DNA from: Palsa-465 sp963800475
Lineage (GTDB): Bacteria > Actinomycetota > Thermoleophilia > Solirubrobacterales > Solirubrobacteraceae
Assembly: GCA_963800475.1 (NCBI GenBank)
Contig: CAWDAZ010000001.1
Location: 682,001-746,000 of the forward strand
Length of the DNA: 64,000 nucleotides
Direction: 5' to 3'
Below the pieces are notes generated by a model that was given only the letters and a program-made list of their open reading frames with translations, was not told where the DNA came from and did not search any database. Positions 25,319 to 33,671 of this stretch are shown in pieces (position 1 is the first letter of the stretch; each line of letters begins with the position of its first letter). Made by a program: the position numbers and the translations under genes.

Positions 25319-26707
25319 GCGCGGCCCGCGACCCTCGGTCGCGGCGAGGTCGAGCAATTGTCTCGCCGAGCGCTCGATGCCTTCGGTGAGGATCGCGACG
25401 TCGCTCGAGCTGTCGTAGTCCCCGGTGACGCCGAAGTACAGCCCGCCGTCGTACGAGAAGATCGCGATCGAGATCCGGACGTTGCCGATCACCGGCACGA
25501 ACGGGAACGATTCGAGCAGCCGCCGTCCCAGCGTCTGGAGCGGCTGCTGGGGGCCAGGCACGTTCGTGACGCCCGTCTGGACGCCGAGCGACGGCGAGCG
25601 CGCGGCCAGCCTGCCGCCCAGCGCCAGCAGCATCGGCGGCGCGAACCCCGACAGCGAGGTGAGCACGTCGCCGGCGACCGCCTGCTTGGACTGCTTGAGG
25701 CCGTCCATCTGCCGGCGCACCGTCTGCAGCCTCGCGACCGGATCGACGATTCCGACTGGAAGCTCGGCGACCATCCCCGAGACGCGGTTGTTGTAGACGC
25801 CGCGCTCGCCGGCCTGGCGGACCGACACCGGGACGAGCGCCCGCACTGCGCGCCCCTCGACCGGCTCGCCGCGTGACTCGAGCAGGTCCCGGAGCCCGCC
25901 CGACACGATCGTGAGCACGACGTCGTTGACGGTTCCGCCGAAGCCCGCGCGGATCGCCTTGACGTCTGAGAGATGGACGTAGGCGGTGCTCCAGATCCGG
26001 TGCGGGCCGACCGGGCCGGTCAACGACGACGAGCCCATCGGCCGGAGCAGGCCGACGGCCGACGACGCGCCGCGGAGCAGGTCGCCGGCCTTGGCGAGCG
26101 ACTGCCGGGGTCGGCGCGCCGCGGCACGCACGACTCGGAGCTGCTCGGCCGGGCTCGTCGCCTGATGCTGGAGGGTGCGTACCACGAGCTCGATCCCGTT
26201 CGGCTCTGGTCCCGCCGCCCACCTCCGGTTGGAGTCGGCCGGCGGAGCGTCCTCGAACATGACCGTCATCAGGTCGGTGGCTGACACGCCGTCGACCATG
26301 CAGTGGTGAACCTTGGACAACAGCGCCCAGCGGTTCTCGCTGAGGCCCTCGACCATCCAGATCTCCCACAGCGGCTTGCGGCGGTCAAGGTGCTGGGCGA
26401 AGATCCGCGCCGCCGTCCGGCGCAGCACGTCCTCGGTCCCCGGACGCGGCAGGGCGCTGTGGCGCAGGTGATAGGAGAGGTTGAAGTGCGGGTCATCGAC
26501 CCACACCGGGCGGCCGACGCCGAGCGGGACGAACCGCACCTTCTGCCGGTAGCGCGGCACCAGATCGAGCTTCGCGGCGACCATCTCCTCGAACCGCTCG
26601 AACGCCGGCGCTGGGCCTTCGAAGACGCTCACGCCGCCGATGTGCATCGGGTTGGAGGGACCCTCGATGTGCAGGAACGAGGCGTCCATGGGACTCATCC
26701 AGTCCAT
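25154..26707 (-). CDS. Wax ester synthase/diacylglycerol acyltransferase (WS/DGAT)
   Basis: A 517-residue member of the bacterial WS/DGAT family. The active site is KVHHCMVDGVSATDL (HHxxxDG), where the second His deprotonates the acceptor. MDWMSPMDASFLHIEG at the start and the C-terminal TGVTNVPGPQQPL and NVRISIAIFSYDGGLYFG motifs are diagnostic. It transfers acyl groups from acyl-CoA to diacylglycerol or fatty alcohol to make storage lipid. The usual end comes near residue 460; about 55 extra residues are encoded antisense to the phosphoesterase gene. The start overlaps the upstream hydrolase gene by 13 bases. Confidence 0.93.
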   Translation of the reverse strand: MDWMSPMDASFLHIEGPSNPMHIGGVSVFEGPAPAFERFEEMVAAKLDLVPRYRQKVRFVPLGVGRPVWVDDPHFNLSYHLRHSALPRPGTEDVLRRTAARIFAQHLDRRKPLWEIWMVEGLSENRWALLSKVHHCMVDGVSATDLMTVMFEDAPPADSNRRWAAGPEPNGIELVVRTLQHQATSPAEQLRVVRAAARRPRQSLAKAGDLLRGASSAVGLLRPMGSSSLTGPVGPHRIWSTAYVHLSDVKAIRAGFGGTVNDVVLTIVSGGLRDLLESRGEPVEGRAVRALVPVSVRQAGERGVYNNRVSGMVAELPVGIVDPVARLQTVRRQMDGLKQSKQAVAGDVLTSLSGFAPPMLLALGGRLAARSPSLGVQTGVTNVPGPQQPLQTLGRRLLESFPFVPVIGNVRISIAIFSYDGGLYFGVTGDYDSSSDVAILTEGIERSARQLLDLAATEGRGPRSVHVDGAAGEHAAVVADDERVQAAREAPAGAERELHEPGPDAPGSDAREQPPAP

Positions 26708-27450
26708 TCGGGCTCCTCCTCGAGGATCTCCGCGAGCACCCGGTACACCTCGCGGTTGACGGTCATTCCGCTGTGGCTCGAATCGACCTCCACGTGCCGC
26801 GCGCACGGGTCCAGGCACGCCTGCCACGAGACGATCCCGTCGCTGCGCGAGAAGATCGACACCGCGCGCACCGCATCCGGGAGCCCCGCCCGAAGGTCGT
26901 CGCGGAACGCGTCGCAGCAGTCGCCGTACGCGCATTCGGTCGAGAACATGCCGGGCACGCCGATGTCGCCGAGCCGGGCGATCGAGCGCACGGCGTTCAG
27001 CACCGCCGGACCCACGCTCAGCGGGTCGACGACCGGCGAGCCGAGCATCACGAGCGTGCTGATCGACTCCGGATTGCGTACCGCGAGCACTCGCCCGAGC
27101 TCCCCGCCGCGGCTCTGGCCGATCACCACCACGCGCCGGCCGGTGCGGATCGCCAGCCGCCGCAGGCGGACCTCGATGCCGGCCACCACGCGCTCGGCGC
27201 AGTCCACGTTCAGGCGGATTCCGGCCGACGCGGTCTGCGACCCACGGCGGCGCAGCCAGCCCCGGAGCGCGGCCAGCGACTGATCGCCTGCCATGAACCC
27301 TGGCACCAGCAGCACCGGCGGGGAATCGCGCCGCCGGCCGGGGCGGACGAATTCCGGATCGGCGGCCAGGCGCGCCAGCTCGAGGCCGTAACGCAGCTCA
27401 CCGCGGAGCGGCAGATCCACTGCTTCACCCCGGAGCGGTGGCGACGGCAC
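26695..27450 (-). CDS. Alpha/beta hydrolase (lipase-like)
   Basis: A 251-residue hydrolase from a GTG at 27450, chosen because the longer frame runs into the divergent AraC gene. LLVPGFMAGDQSL is the oxyanion-hole segment and VVVIGQSRGGELGR carries the nucleophile Ser. DGIVSWQACLDP supplies the acid and VDSSHSGMTVNREVY the His. Cys-rich ECAYGDCCDAF is also present. Proteins of this type often accompany WS/DGAT genes. It overlaps the WS/DGAT start by 13 bases, so they are probably one operon. Lipase or esterase activity is inferred. Confidence 0.82.
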   Translation of the reverse strand: MPSPPLRGEAVDLPLRGELRYGLELARLAADPEFVRPGRRRDSPPVLLVPGFMAGDQSLAALRGWLRRRGSQTASAGIRLNVDCAERVVAGIEVRLRRLAIRTGRRVVVIGQSRGGELGRVLAVRNPESISTLVMLGSPVVDPLSVGPAVLNAVRSIARLGDIGVPGMFSTECAYGDCCDAFRDDLRAGLPDAVRAVSIFSRSDGIVSWQACLDPCARHVEVDSSHSGMTVNREVYRVLAEILEEEPEWTG

Positions 27451-27484
27451 CCGCTCAGGGTATTCGACCCTAGGCTTCGGAGGG

Positions 27485-27889
27485 ATGTCGCGAGCGATCG
27501 AGGACCGCAACCGGCGGATGCTGCGCGCGCGGGACACGATGGATCGGGCCTTCGCTCAGCCGCTCGACGTGCCCGCGCTGGCACGGGTCGCGCACGTGTC
27601 CGCCGCCCACTTCAGCCGCCAGTTCCGGGACACGTTCGGCGAGACGCCGCATCGCTATCTGCAGCGCCGCCGGGTCGAGCGGGCGATGGAGCTGCTGCGG
27701 GAGACCGACCGCTCCGTCACCGAGATCTGCCTCGACGTGGGATGGGGGAGCCTCGGGACCTTCAGCCGCACGTTCCGGGAGATCGTCGGGGAGTCACCCT
27801 CGTCGTATCGGTCGCGGTTCGCGGAGGACGGCGAGACGCTTCGGGTGCCGGCCTGCTGGGCGATGGCCTGGCTGCGCCCGGCTGGGTAG
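27485..27889 (+). CDS. AraC-family transcriptional regulator (DNA-binding domain only)
   Basis: A 134-residue protein that is almost entirely the AraC double HTH. LDVPALARVAHVSAAHFSRQ is the first HTH and TEICLDVGWGSLGTFSRTFR the second, followed by the GESPSSYR signature. There is no separate ligand-binding domain. The gene is divergent from the hydrolase-WS/DGAT pair (34 bases between starts) and directly precedes a VOC-family gene, a pairing common in actinobacteria. Its targets are probably these neighbours. Confidence 0.9.
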   Translation: MSRAIEDRNRRMLRARDTMDRAFAQPLDVPALARVAHVSAAHFSRQFRDTFGETPHRYLQRRRVERAMELLRETDRSVTEICLDVGWGSLGTFSRTFREIVGESPSSYRSRFAEDGETLRVPACWAMAWLRPAG

Positions 27890-27954
27890 CCGGCGGGTTC
27901 CAAACAGCAGTTTCGGAGAAGCCGTTTCGGGCGTCGCGGACTAGCGTGCCGCCC

Positions 27955-28410
27955 ATGCTCAATCGAATCACCCACACCTTCATCCATGTGCTCGACCAGG
28001 ACGAGGCGCTCGACTTCTACGTCGGGAAGCTCGGCATGGTCGTGCACACCGACGCCGACCTCGGGAACATGAGGTTCCTCACGGTCACCACCAAGGACGA
28101 TCCTGACCGCGAGCTCGGGCTGATGCTGCCCGGCCCGCCGCTGTACGACGACGAGACCGCGGCGGAAGTTCGCGAGCTCGTCTCGAAGGGCGCCAGCGGA
28201 GGCGGCGTGATCTTCCGGACCGACGACTGCCGCGCGACCTACCAGCGGTTGCAAGAGGCCGGGGTCGAGTTCACACAGGAGCCGACCGAACGCTTCTACG
28301 GGACCGACTGCGCGCTGCGCGATCCGTTCGGGAACCCGATCCGGATCACCCAGCCGCCGGACGGGCCGGTCGTGGTCCCGTCAGCCGAGGACCTGCGGGC
28401 GGAAGCCTAG
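27955..28410 (+). CDS. VOC family (glyoxalase/dioxygenase fold) protein
   Basis: A 151-residue protein with two beta-alpha-beta-beta-beta modules. THTFIHVLDQDEALDFYVGKLG begins module 1 and ALRDPFGNPIRITQP ends module 2. Metal ligand positions are plausible (His8 region, Glu in module 2), but the enzyme activity is not defined. The sequence does not look like methylmalonyl-CoA epimerase. It follows the AraC gene and is probably cotranscribed or controlled by it. Confidence 0.85.
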   Translation: MLNRITHTFIHVLDQDEALDFYVGKLGMVVHTDADLGNMRFLTVTTKDDPDRELGLMLPGPPLYDDETAAEVRELVSKGASGGGVIFRTDDCRATYQRLQEAGVEFTQEPTERFYGTDCALRDPFGNPIRITQPPDGPVVVPSAEDLRAEA

Positions 28411-28421
28411 TCCCGCCCGCC

Positions 28422-28664
28422 CTACGCCGGCAGGGTCTCGCCGGAGTAGAGCTTGATGACCTTGACTGTGCCCGCCGGCGCAGCGTTGATACAGAGCTCG
28501 CACAGCACGCACTCGTCGAGGTTCTCCTCGACGATCCGCAGCGTCCCGTCGTCGCCCGTGGCGAAGATGTCGACGGGGCATACCTCCGTCAGCTTCGCGG
28601 CGAGTGCGGGGTCACTTGCAACCGAGTCGTCGACCTCGAGGTTGATGAACAACGCCTCGCTCAT
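28422..28664 (-). CDS. Small ferredoxin (FixX-like, one 4Fe-4S cluster)
   Basis: An 80-residue protein. The cysteines are in EVCPVDIF and DECVLCELCINAAPAG, giving C-P and C-x2-C-x2-C spacing as in FixX and similar single-cluster ferredoxins. In the second cluster position the cysteines are replaced. It overlaps the stop of the CoA-ligase alpha subunit (ATGA), so it is the third gene of that operon. A ferredoxin cotranscribed with a CoA ligase is unexpected. Its redox partner is unknown. Confidence 0.78.
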   Translation of the reverse strand: MSEALFINLEVDDSVASDPALAAKLTEVCPVDIFATGDDGTLRIVEENLDECVLCELCINAAPAGTVKVIKLYSGETLPA

Positions 28665-29578
28665 ACGCGAGCCCCGATCTTCTCCTTGATCAGCTCGGGG
28701 ATCTGGGAGATCTCCTCGGCGACCGTGATCCCGGCCTCGGCGAGCCGCGCGATCTTCTCGGTCGCGGTGTCCTCCTTGCCCTCGACGATCGTGCCCGCAT
28801 GGCCGAAGCTCATGCCCGGCATCTCGTCCATGAACCGCCCGGCCATGAACGCGACGATCGGGAGCCGCGAGTTGTGCTCGATCACCCACGCCGCGAGCTG
28901 CGCCTCCATGCGGCCGCCGGGCTCGGTATAGATCACGATCGCCTGGGTTTCGGCATCGGCCTCGAACAGCGGCATCAGCTCCGCGTACGCCGAGCCGATG
29001 ATCGCGTCGCCGCCAATCGAGACGGCGGTCGACTGGCCGAGGCCGGCGGCGGTGAGGGTCGAAGACATCTCCGTCGTCATCCCGCCCGAGCGGGAGATCA
29101 CACCGACCGGGCCGGGGGTGTAGGACTTGGCGGCATCCTTGGCGGGACCGCCGATCCCGCCCATCTTCACGACGTCCGGGACGATGATCCCGAGGCAGTT
29201 CGGCCCGATGATCCGGGCGTCGCGCTCGGTCGCCAGCTCGACCATCTCCGCCACGTCAGCGCGCGGAATCCGCTCGGTTACGATCACGACCAGCTTGACG
29301 CCGTTCTCGAGCGCCTCGAACACCGCGTCCTTGGTGAAGGCGGGGGGGACCGTCACGACCGAGCCGTCGATCGGGCCGCCGTGGTGCTCGACGGCCTGGG
29401 CGACGGTGTCGAACACGGGGACGCCGTGGACATCGCGGCCGAGGCGGCCCGGTGTCACGCCGCCGACGATCTTCGCGCCCTTGCCGTAGTCCAGGCACTC
29501 CCGCGTCAGGTTGACAGCCTCGCGCCCGGTGATCCCCTGGACGATGAAGGTGGTGGTCTCGTCGATCAGGATGCTCAC
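28661..29578 (-). CDS. Succinyl-CoA-synthetase-like alpha subunit (divergent)
   Basis: A 305-residue protein from a GTG start that overlaps the beta-subunit stop (GTGA). The CoA-binding Rossmann domain has VQGITGREAVNLTRECLDYG. The catalytic phospho-His segment is MSFGHAGTIVEG, and the ligase domain has GVISRSGGMTTEMSSTLTAAG. The His region differs from canonical SucD (PxGxxMGHAGA is replaced by FMDEMPGMSFGHAG). It should form a nucleotide-dependent acyl-CoA ligase with the beta subunit. Succinate is the default substrate. Malate is an alternative, given the malyl-CoA-lyase-like gene at 35 kb. Confidence 0.82.
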   Translation of the reverse strand: MSILIDETTTFIVQGITGREAVNLTRECLDYGKGAKIVGGVTPGRLGRDVHGVPVFDTVAQAVEHHGGPIDGSVVTVPPAFTKDAVFEALENGVKLVVIVTERIPRADVAEMVELATERDARIIGPNCLGIIVPDVVKMGGIGGPAKDAAKSYTPGPVGVISRSGGMTTEMSSTLTAAGLGQSTAVSIGGDAIIGSAYAELMPLFEADAETQAIVIYTEPGGRMEAQLAAWVIEHNSRLPIVAFMAGRFMDEMPGMSFGHAGTIVEGKEDTATEKIARLAEAGITVAEEISQIPELIKEKIGARV

Positions 29579-30789
29579 GCGACCGCTGCTCCCTGGATCT
29601 TCTCGACCGCCCGCCGCGCGGCCTCGTGCAGCGAGACGCTGCGGTCCGCGTACTCGACGCCGTACTTGTCGAGGATCTTGAAGCCCTCTTCCTCCCAGGC
29701 TCCCGGGATCCGGAAGATCGCGATCTTCTCGGCCGGGTCGTAGCCGAGCTCGACGCACGCCTTGATCACGCCCCGGGCGACGATGTCGACGCGGGTGTTC
29801 GAGACGATCGACATCATTACCGCGATCTTGTCGACGCCGGGCTTGGAGAGCACCAGCTTGGTCAGCCCGCACGCCTTGCTGACGGACGGGTTGCCACCGA
29901 TCTCACAGTAGTTGGCCGGATCGCCGCCGTGCGCGCGGACGGCGTCGAACAGCGTCAGTGAGCCACCGCCGGCGCCGATCACGAGCCCGAGGTTGCCATC
30001 GAACTCGGTGACGTTTCCGGCCACTCCACGGTGGTCCTCGGCGTCGACCTGCTCGCCGGCGAGCTCGAACGGGGTCGGCTCGCGGGCCTGCCGGGTCTCC
30101 TCGTCGCCGACGCCGAGCTCCTTCAGCAGCGGCTTCTGCCGGGGGCGCGCCTCATTCTCCATGTCCATGTGCGCGTCGAGCGCGACGAACGAGCCGTCCT
30201 CGAGCTCGCCCAGCGGGTTGATCTCGGCGAGCGTCATGTCGTACTCGCGGAACAGCCGCGCCAGGCGCGCGACGATCGGCGTCAGGCGGTTGAGAGCCGA
30301 GCCGGTGATGCCCAGCGACGCGATCACCTGCTTGGCCTGCCAGTCGGAGAACGGCCTGAGCGTCGAGAAGTGGCCGCGCGCGACGTGGTCGGGGTGCTGC
30401 TCTGCGACCTCCTCGATATCGATCCCGCCCATGTCGGAGAACAGGATCACCGGACGCTTGCGGGTGCCGTCCCAGACGACGCCGGCGTAGTACTCGTGCT
30501 TGACCGCGGCCTTCGAGTCGACCAGCACGCCGCGTGGCATGTGCCCGCTGATCTCGAGGTTCAGGACCTTTTCGGCCTGCTCGGCGGCCTGATCGGGGGT
30601 ATCCGCGAACTGCACGCCGCCGGCCTTCATCCGGCCGCCGGTGAGGACCTGCGACTTGATGACGACGGGGCCGCCGATCTCCGCGGCGATCCGCCGCGCC
30701 TGATCGGCGGTCTTGGCAAAGCCGTGCTTGGTGACCGGGATCCCCGCCTTGGCGACGATCGCGCGGGACTCGTACTCGAAGAAGCGCAT
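29575..30789 (-). CDS. Succinyl-CoA-synthetase-like beta subunit (divergent)
   Basis: A 404-residue ATP-grasp subunit. The N-terminus MRFFEYESRAIVAKAGIPVT corresponds to the family's nucleotide-binding start. PVVIKSQVLTGGRMKAGGVQ is the ATP-grasp loop, and LAEINPLGELEDGSFVALDA holds the metal ligands. The C-terminal flavodoxin-like domain has GGGSLTLFDAVRAHGGDPAN and, unusually, NYCEIGGNPSVSKACGL where SucC has NFLDxGGGA. That region leans towards citryl-CoA-synthetase/ATP-citrate-lyase-type proteins. It is first in an operon with the alpha subunit and ferredoxin. Substrate specificity is uncertain. Confidence 0.82.
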   Translation of the reverse strand: MRFFEYESRAIVAKAGIPVTKHGFAKTADQARRIAAEIGGPVVIKSQVLTGGRMKAGGVQFADTPDQAAEQAEKVLNLEISGHMPRGVLVDSKAAVKHEYYAGVVWDGTRKRPVILFSDMGGIDIEEVAEQHPDHVARGHFSTLRPFSDWQAKQVIASLGITGSALNRLTPIVARLARLFREYDMTLAEINPLGELEDGSFVALDAHMDMENEARPRQKPLLKELGVGDEETRQAREPTPFELAGEQVDAEDHRGVAGNVTEFDGNLGLVIGAGGGSLTLFDAVRAHGGDPANYCEIGGNPSVSKACGLTKLVLSKPGVDKIAVMMSIVSNTRVDIVARGVIKACVELGYDPAEKIAIFRIPGAWEEEGFKILDKYGVEYADRSVSLHEAARRAVEKIQGAAVA

Positions 30790-30888
30790 CGACGGCGCGG
30801 GAGCGTAGCGAAGCGCCCGCCCAGGCAGCGCCGAGGCTGCCCGAGCGCCCGTGCGAGAGACCCGCCGTCCGGGGCAATCCCAACTAAT

Positions 30889-30943
30889 TAGACCAGTCTA
30901 CTCGAATTTATGGTTTACTGATATCTCGACAAAGCCAATTGGC
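30889..30943. promoter_or_regulatory. AT-rich control region with two palindromes before the sulfate transporter operon
   Basis: The only clearly AT-rich stretch nearby holds TAGACCAGTCTA (30889-30900) and GCCAATTGGC (30934-30943), both perfect palindromes. It lies between the divergent CoA-ligase operon and the sulfate transporter genes. A GAGAGGA ribosome site follows at 30957. An operator for the Rrf2 regulator encoded at the far end of the transport operon is a reasonable inference. Confidence 0.5.
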
Positions 30944-30966
30944 AAAGCTGTATTGCGAGAGGATCG

Positions 30967-32028
30967 ATGAAACGAGCATTCAAGTTGAAGGTCGGAGGAG
31001 TCGTCGCGGTTGCGGTTCTCGGCGCGGGGATCCTCGCCGGTTGCGGCGGATCGTCGGACACGACCAGCAACGCGGCGAGCATTGGCTCGAGATCGGGCGG
31101 GTCGTCGACCCAGCTCGCGCTGGTGGCGTACTCGACCCCGAAGAAGGCGTTCGACGCGCTGACCACGGCATTCGGTCAGTCGAGCGCCGGCAAGGGCGTC
31201 ACGTTCACGCAGTCGTTCGGGGCGTCCGGCTCACAGAGCCGTGCCGTCGCGACCGGGCAGCCGGCGGACGTGGTCAACTTCTCGACAGAGCCCGACATGT
31301 CCCGCCTGGTCAAGGCCGGGGTCGTCTCCAAGAGCTGGGACGCGAATCCCGAGAAGGGCGTCTCGAGCGACTCGGTCGTCGTGTTCGTCGTGCGCAAGGG
31401 CAACCCGAAGCACATCACCGGCTGGGATGACCTCGTCAAGTCGGGGATCGACGTGATCACCCCGAACCCGTCGACGTCGGGTAGCGCGCGCTGGAACATC
31501 CTCGCGGGGTACGGCGCGCAGCTGAAGGAGGGCAAGACGCCCGACCAGGCGCTGGCGTACCTGAACACGCTGCTGACCAAGAACGTCAGCGTCCAGGACT
31601 CCTCGGCGAGCGCCGCGCTGCAGACGTTCACGAGCGGGAAGGGCGACGTGCTGCTCGACTACGAGAGCGACGCGATCGCCGCCGAGAAGGCGGGCGACGA
31701 TGTCCAGTACATCGTCCCCAAGCAGACGATCCTGATCGAGACGCCGATCGCGGTCACCGTGAAGAGCTCCCACGCCCAGCAGGCGCAGGCGTTCGTCAAC
31801 TGGCAGTGGACCTCGGCCGGGCAGACGATCTGGGCGCAGAAGGGCTACCGCCCGGTGCTCGCCTCGGTCGCCAAGCAGTACGCCTCGAAGTTCCCCACGC
31901 CGCCCCAGCTGTTCACGATCAGCTACCTCGGCGGCTGGACGAAGGTCAAGAAGGAGTTCTTCGACCCGTCGACTGGCTCGATCACCAAGATCGAGCAGGA
32001 GGCGGGGGTCCCGACCGCCTCGAGCTAG
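30967..32028 (+). CDS. Sulfate ABC transporter, substrate-binding lipoprotein
   Basis: A 353-residue lipoprotein: signal segment then LAGC lipobox (Cys at about residue 26). The binding fold shows QLALVAYSTPKKAFDALTTAF, GQPADVVNFSTEPD and VITPNPSTSGSARWNILAGY, the last being the sulfate-binding (Sbp/CysP) signature. This distinguishes it from molybdate-binding proteins. It captures sulfate or thiosulfate for the permease encoded next. It is the first gene of a four-gene operon. Confidence 0.93.
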   Translation: MKRAFKLKVGGVVAVAVLGAGILAGCGGSSDTTSNAASIGSRSGGSSTQLALVAYSTPKKAFDALTTAFGQSSAGKGVTFTQSFGASGSQSRAVATGQPADVVNFSTEPDMSRLVKAGVVSKSWDANPEKGVSSDSVVVFVVRKGNPKHITGWDDLVKSGIDVITPNPSTSGSARWNILAGYGAQLKEGKTPDQALAYLNTLLTKNVSVQDSSASAALQTFTSGKGDVLLDYESDAIAAEKAGDDVQYIVPKQTILIETPIAVTVKSSHAQQAQAFVNWQWTSAGQTIWAQKGYRPVLASVAKQYASKFPTPPQLFTISYLGGWTKVKKEFFDPSTGSITKIEQEAGVPTASS

Positions 32029-32041
32029 CCGGCGGCCACCG

Positions 32042-32863
32042 TTGAGCACCACCAGCGCATCCGCGCACGCGCGCCCGCCCGTAGTTCGGCGGGCGCGCGT
32101 CCGCGCGCCCCGGGGCAGCCTGGGGCTCGGGATCTCGATGCTCTACATGAGCGTGATCGTGTTGATCCCGCTGGCGGCGATCGTCGCCAAGGCGTTCTCC
32201 CAGGGCGTCGGGACGTTCTTCGACTCGATCACGACGAGTGAGGTGCTGACCGCGGTCGCCGTGACGGTCGTGATCTCGCTCGTAATCGCGGCGATCGGCG
32301 CGGTGATGGGCACGATCGTCGCCTGGGTGCTGGTCCGGGATCAGTTCCCCGGCAAGCGGCTGCTCAATGCGGTGATCGACCTGCCGTTCGCGCTACCGAC
32401 GATCGTGGCGGGTCTGACACTGATCGCGCTGTACGGGCCTGGCAGCCCCTTCGGGATCCACCTTGCGTTCACGCGCGGCGCGGTGCTCGTCGCGCTGCTG
32501 TTCGTGACCCTCCCGTTCGTCGTTCGCGCGGTGCAGCCGGTGCTGCTCGAACTCGACAAGGAGGTAGAGGAGGCTGCGATGTCGCTCGGCGCGTCGAACA
32601 CGACGACGCTCCGCAAAATCGTGCTGCCGGCCCTGCGGCCGGCGATCGTCGCCGGCGCTGCGCTCGCATTCGCCCGAGCAATCGGGGAGTTCGGCGCGCT
32701 GGTACTGATCGCAGGGAAGGTGCAGATTGCGAGCATCGTGATCCTCGCCGACGTCGAGAACGACTCCCCGCAGGCCGCGGCCGCGCTGTCGGTCGTGCTG
32801 TTGCTGGTGGCACTGCTGGTGCTGTTCTTGATCCGGCGGGTGGGGGGGCGCGGTGCGCATTAG
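32042..32863 (+). CDS. cysT: Sulfate ABC transporter permease CysT
   Basis: A 273-residue permease from a TTG start 13 bases after the binding-protein stop. It has six TM segments. The cytoplasmic EAA loop is EEAAMSLGASNTTTLRKIVL, which docks to the ATPase. LPFALPTIVAGLTLIALYG and the AIGEFGALVLIAG end are typical of CysT/CysU. It pairs with CysW to form the sulfate channel in the inner membrane. Confidence 0.93.
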   Translation: MSTTSASAHARPPVVRRARVRAPRGSLGLGISMLYMSVIVLIPLAAIVAKAFSQGVGTFFDSITTSEVLTAVAVTVVISLVIAAIGAVMGTIVAWVLVRDQFPGKRLLNAVIDLPFALPTIVAGLTLIALYGPGSPFGIHLAFTRGAVLVALLFVTLPFVVRAVQPVLLELDKEVEEAAMSLGASNTTTLRKIVLPALRPAIVAGAALAFARAIGEFGALVLIAGKVQIASIVILADVENDSPQAAAALSVVLLLVALLVLFLIRRVGGRGAH

Positions 32864-33671
32864 CCGTCCGGCCACGCTGTCGCTGCGCACTGTCGCGCTG
32901 CTGTACCTCGGCGTGCTGCTGCTGCTCCCGCTCGGAGTGGTCTTCTTCCGGACCTTCGAACACGGCTTCGGGGTGGCGTGGGGCTGGATGACGACTCCGG
33001 CCGCCGCCAGCGCCTTCTGGCTGACGCTGCTGATGGCCGCAATCGCGGTACCGCTGAACACAATCTTCGGCGTCGGAACCGCACTGGCGCTGGTCCGTGG
33101 CAAGGCACCGGGCCGCAAGCTCGTGGATTCGGTGATCGACCTTCCGTTCGTCGTCTCGCCGGTGATCGTCGGGCTGGCGCTGCTGCTCGTATACGGGCAG
33201 GACGGCTGGTTCGGAGACTGGTTCCAGAAGCACGGGATCCAGATCATCTACGCCACGCCCGGGATGATTCTGGCGACGATCTTCGTGTCGCTGCCATTCG
33301 TGGTTCGCGAGGTCGCGCCGGTGCTGATCGAGGTCGGCGACGAGCAGGAACAGGCGGCGGCGACGCTCGGGGCCTCGTCCTGGCAGACGTTCTGGCGGGT
33401 GACGCTACCGTCGATCCGCTGGGGCGTCGCATATGGAGTCGTGCTCACTACCGCGCGGGCGCTAGGAGAAATTGGCGCCGTACTGGTCGTCTCGTCGAAC
33501 GTCGCGGGCTCGACGCTGACGCTGCCGCTGCTGGTGTATCAGCGGGATTCGCAGCCGGGGGCGCAGGCCGTCACCGGGGCATACGCCGCGGCCACGGAGC
33601 TGATCGTGCTGTCGCTGGTGGTGCTGGTCGCAATGACGGTGCTCGGATCGAGGAGGTCGGTAGCCAGATGA
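32853..33671 (+). CDS. cysW: Sulfate ABC transporter permease CysW
   Basis: A 272-residue permease whose GTG start overlaps the cysT end by 11 bases. Six TM segments; the EAA loop is QAAATLGASSWQTFWRVTLP. LPFVVSPVIVGLALLLVYG and ALGEIGAVLVVSSNVAG match CysW. It ends on the ATGA shared with cysA. Confidence 0.93.
   Translation: MRISRPATLSLRTVALLYLGVLLLLPLGVVFFRTFEHGFGVAWGWMTTPAAASAFWLTLLMAAIAVPLNTIFGVGTALALVRGKAPGRKLVDSVIDLPFVVSPVIVGLALLLVYGQDGWFGDWFQKHGIQIIYATPGMILATIFVSLPFVVREVAPVLIEVGDEQEQAAATLGASSWQTFWRVTLPSIRWGVAYGVVLTTARALGEIGAVLVVSSNVAGSTLTLPLLVYQRDSQPGAQAVTGAYAAATELIVLSLVVLVAMTVLGSRRSVAR

Noticed and set aside
27955..28410. VOC protein as the missing methylmalonyl/ethylmalonyl-CoA epimerase
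   Set aside because: Residue pattern does not resemble the epimerase, and it is paired with an AraC regulator rather than with mutase genes.
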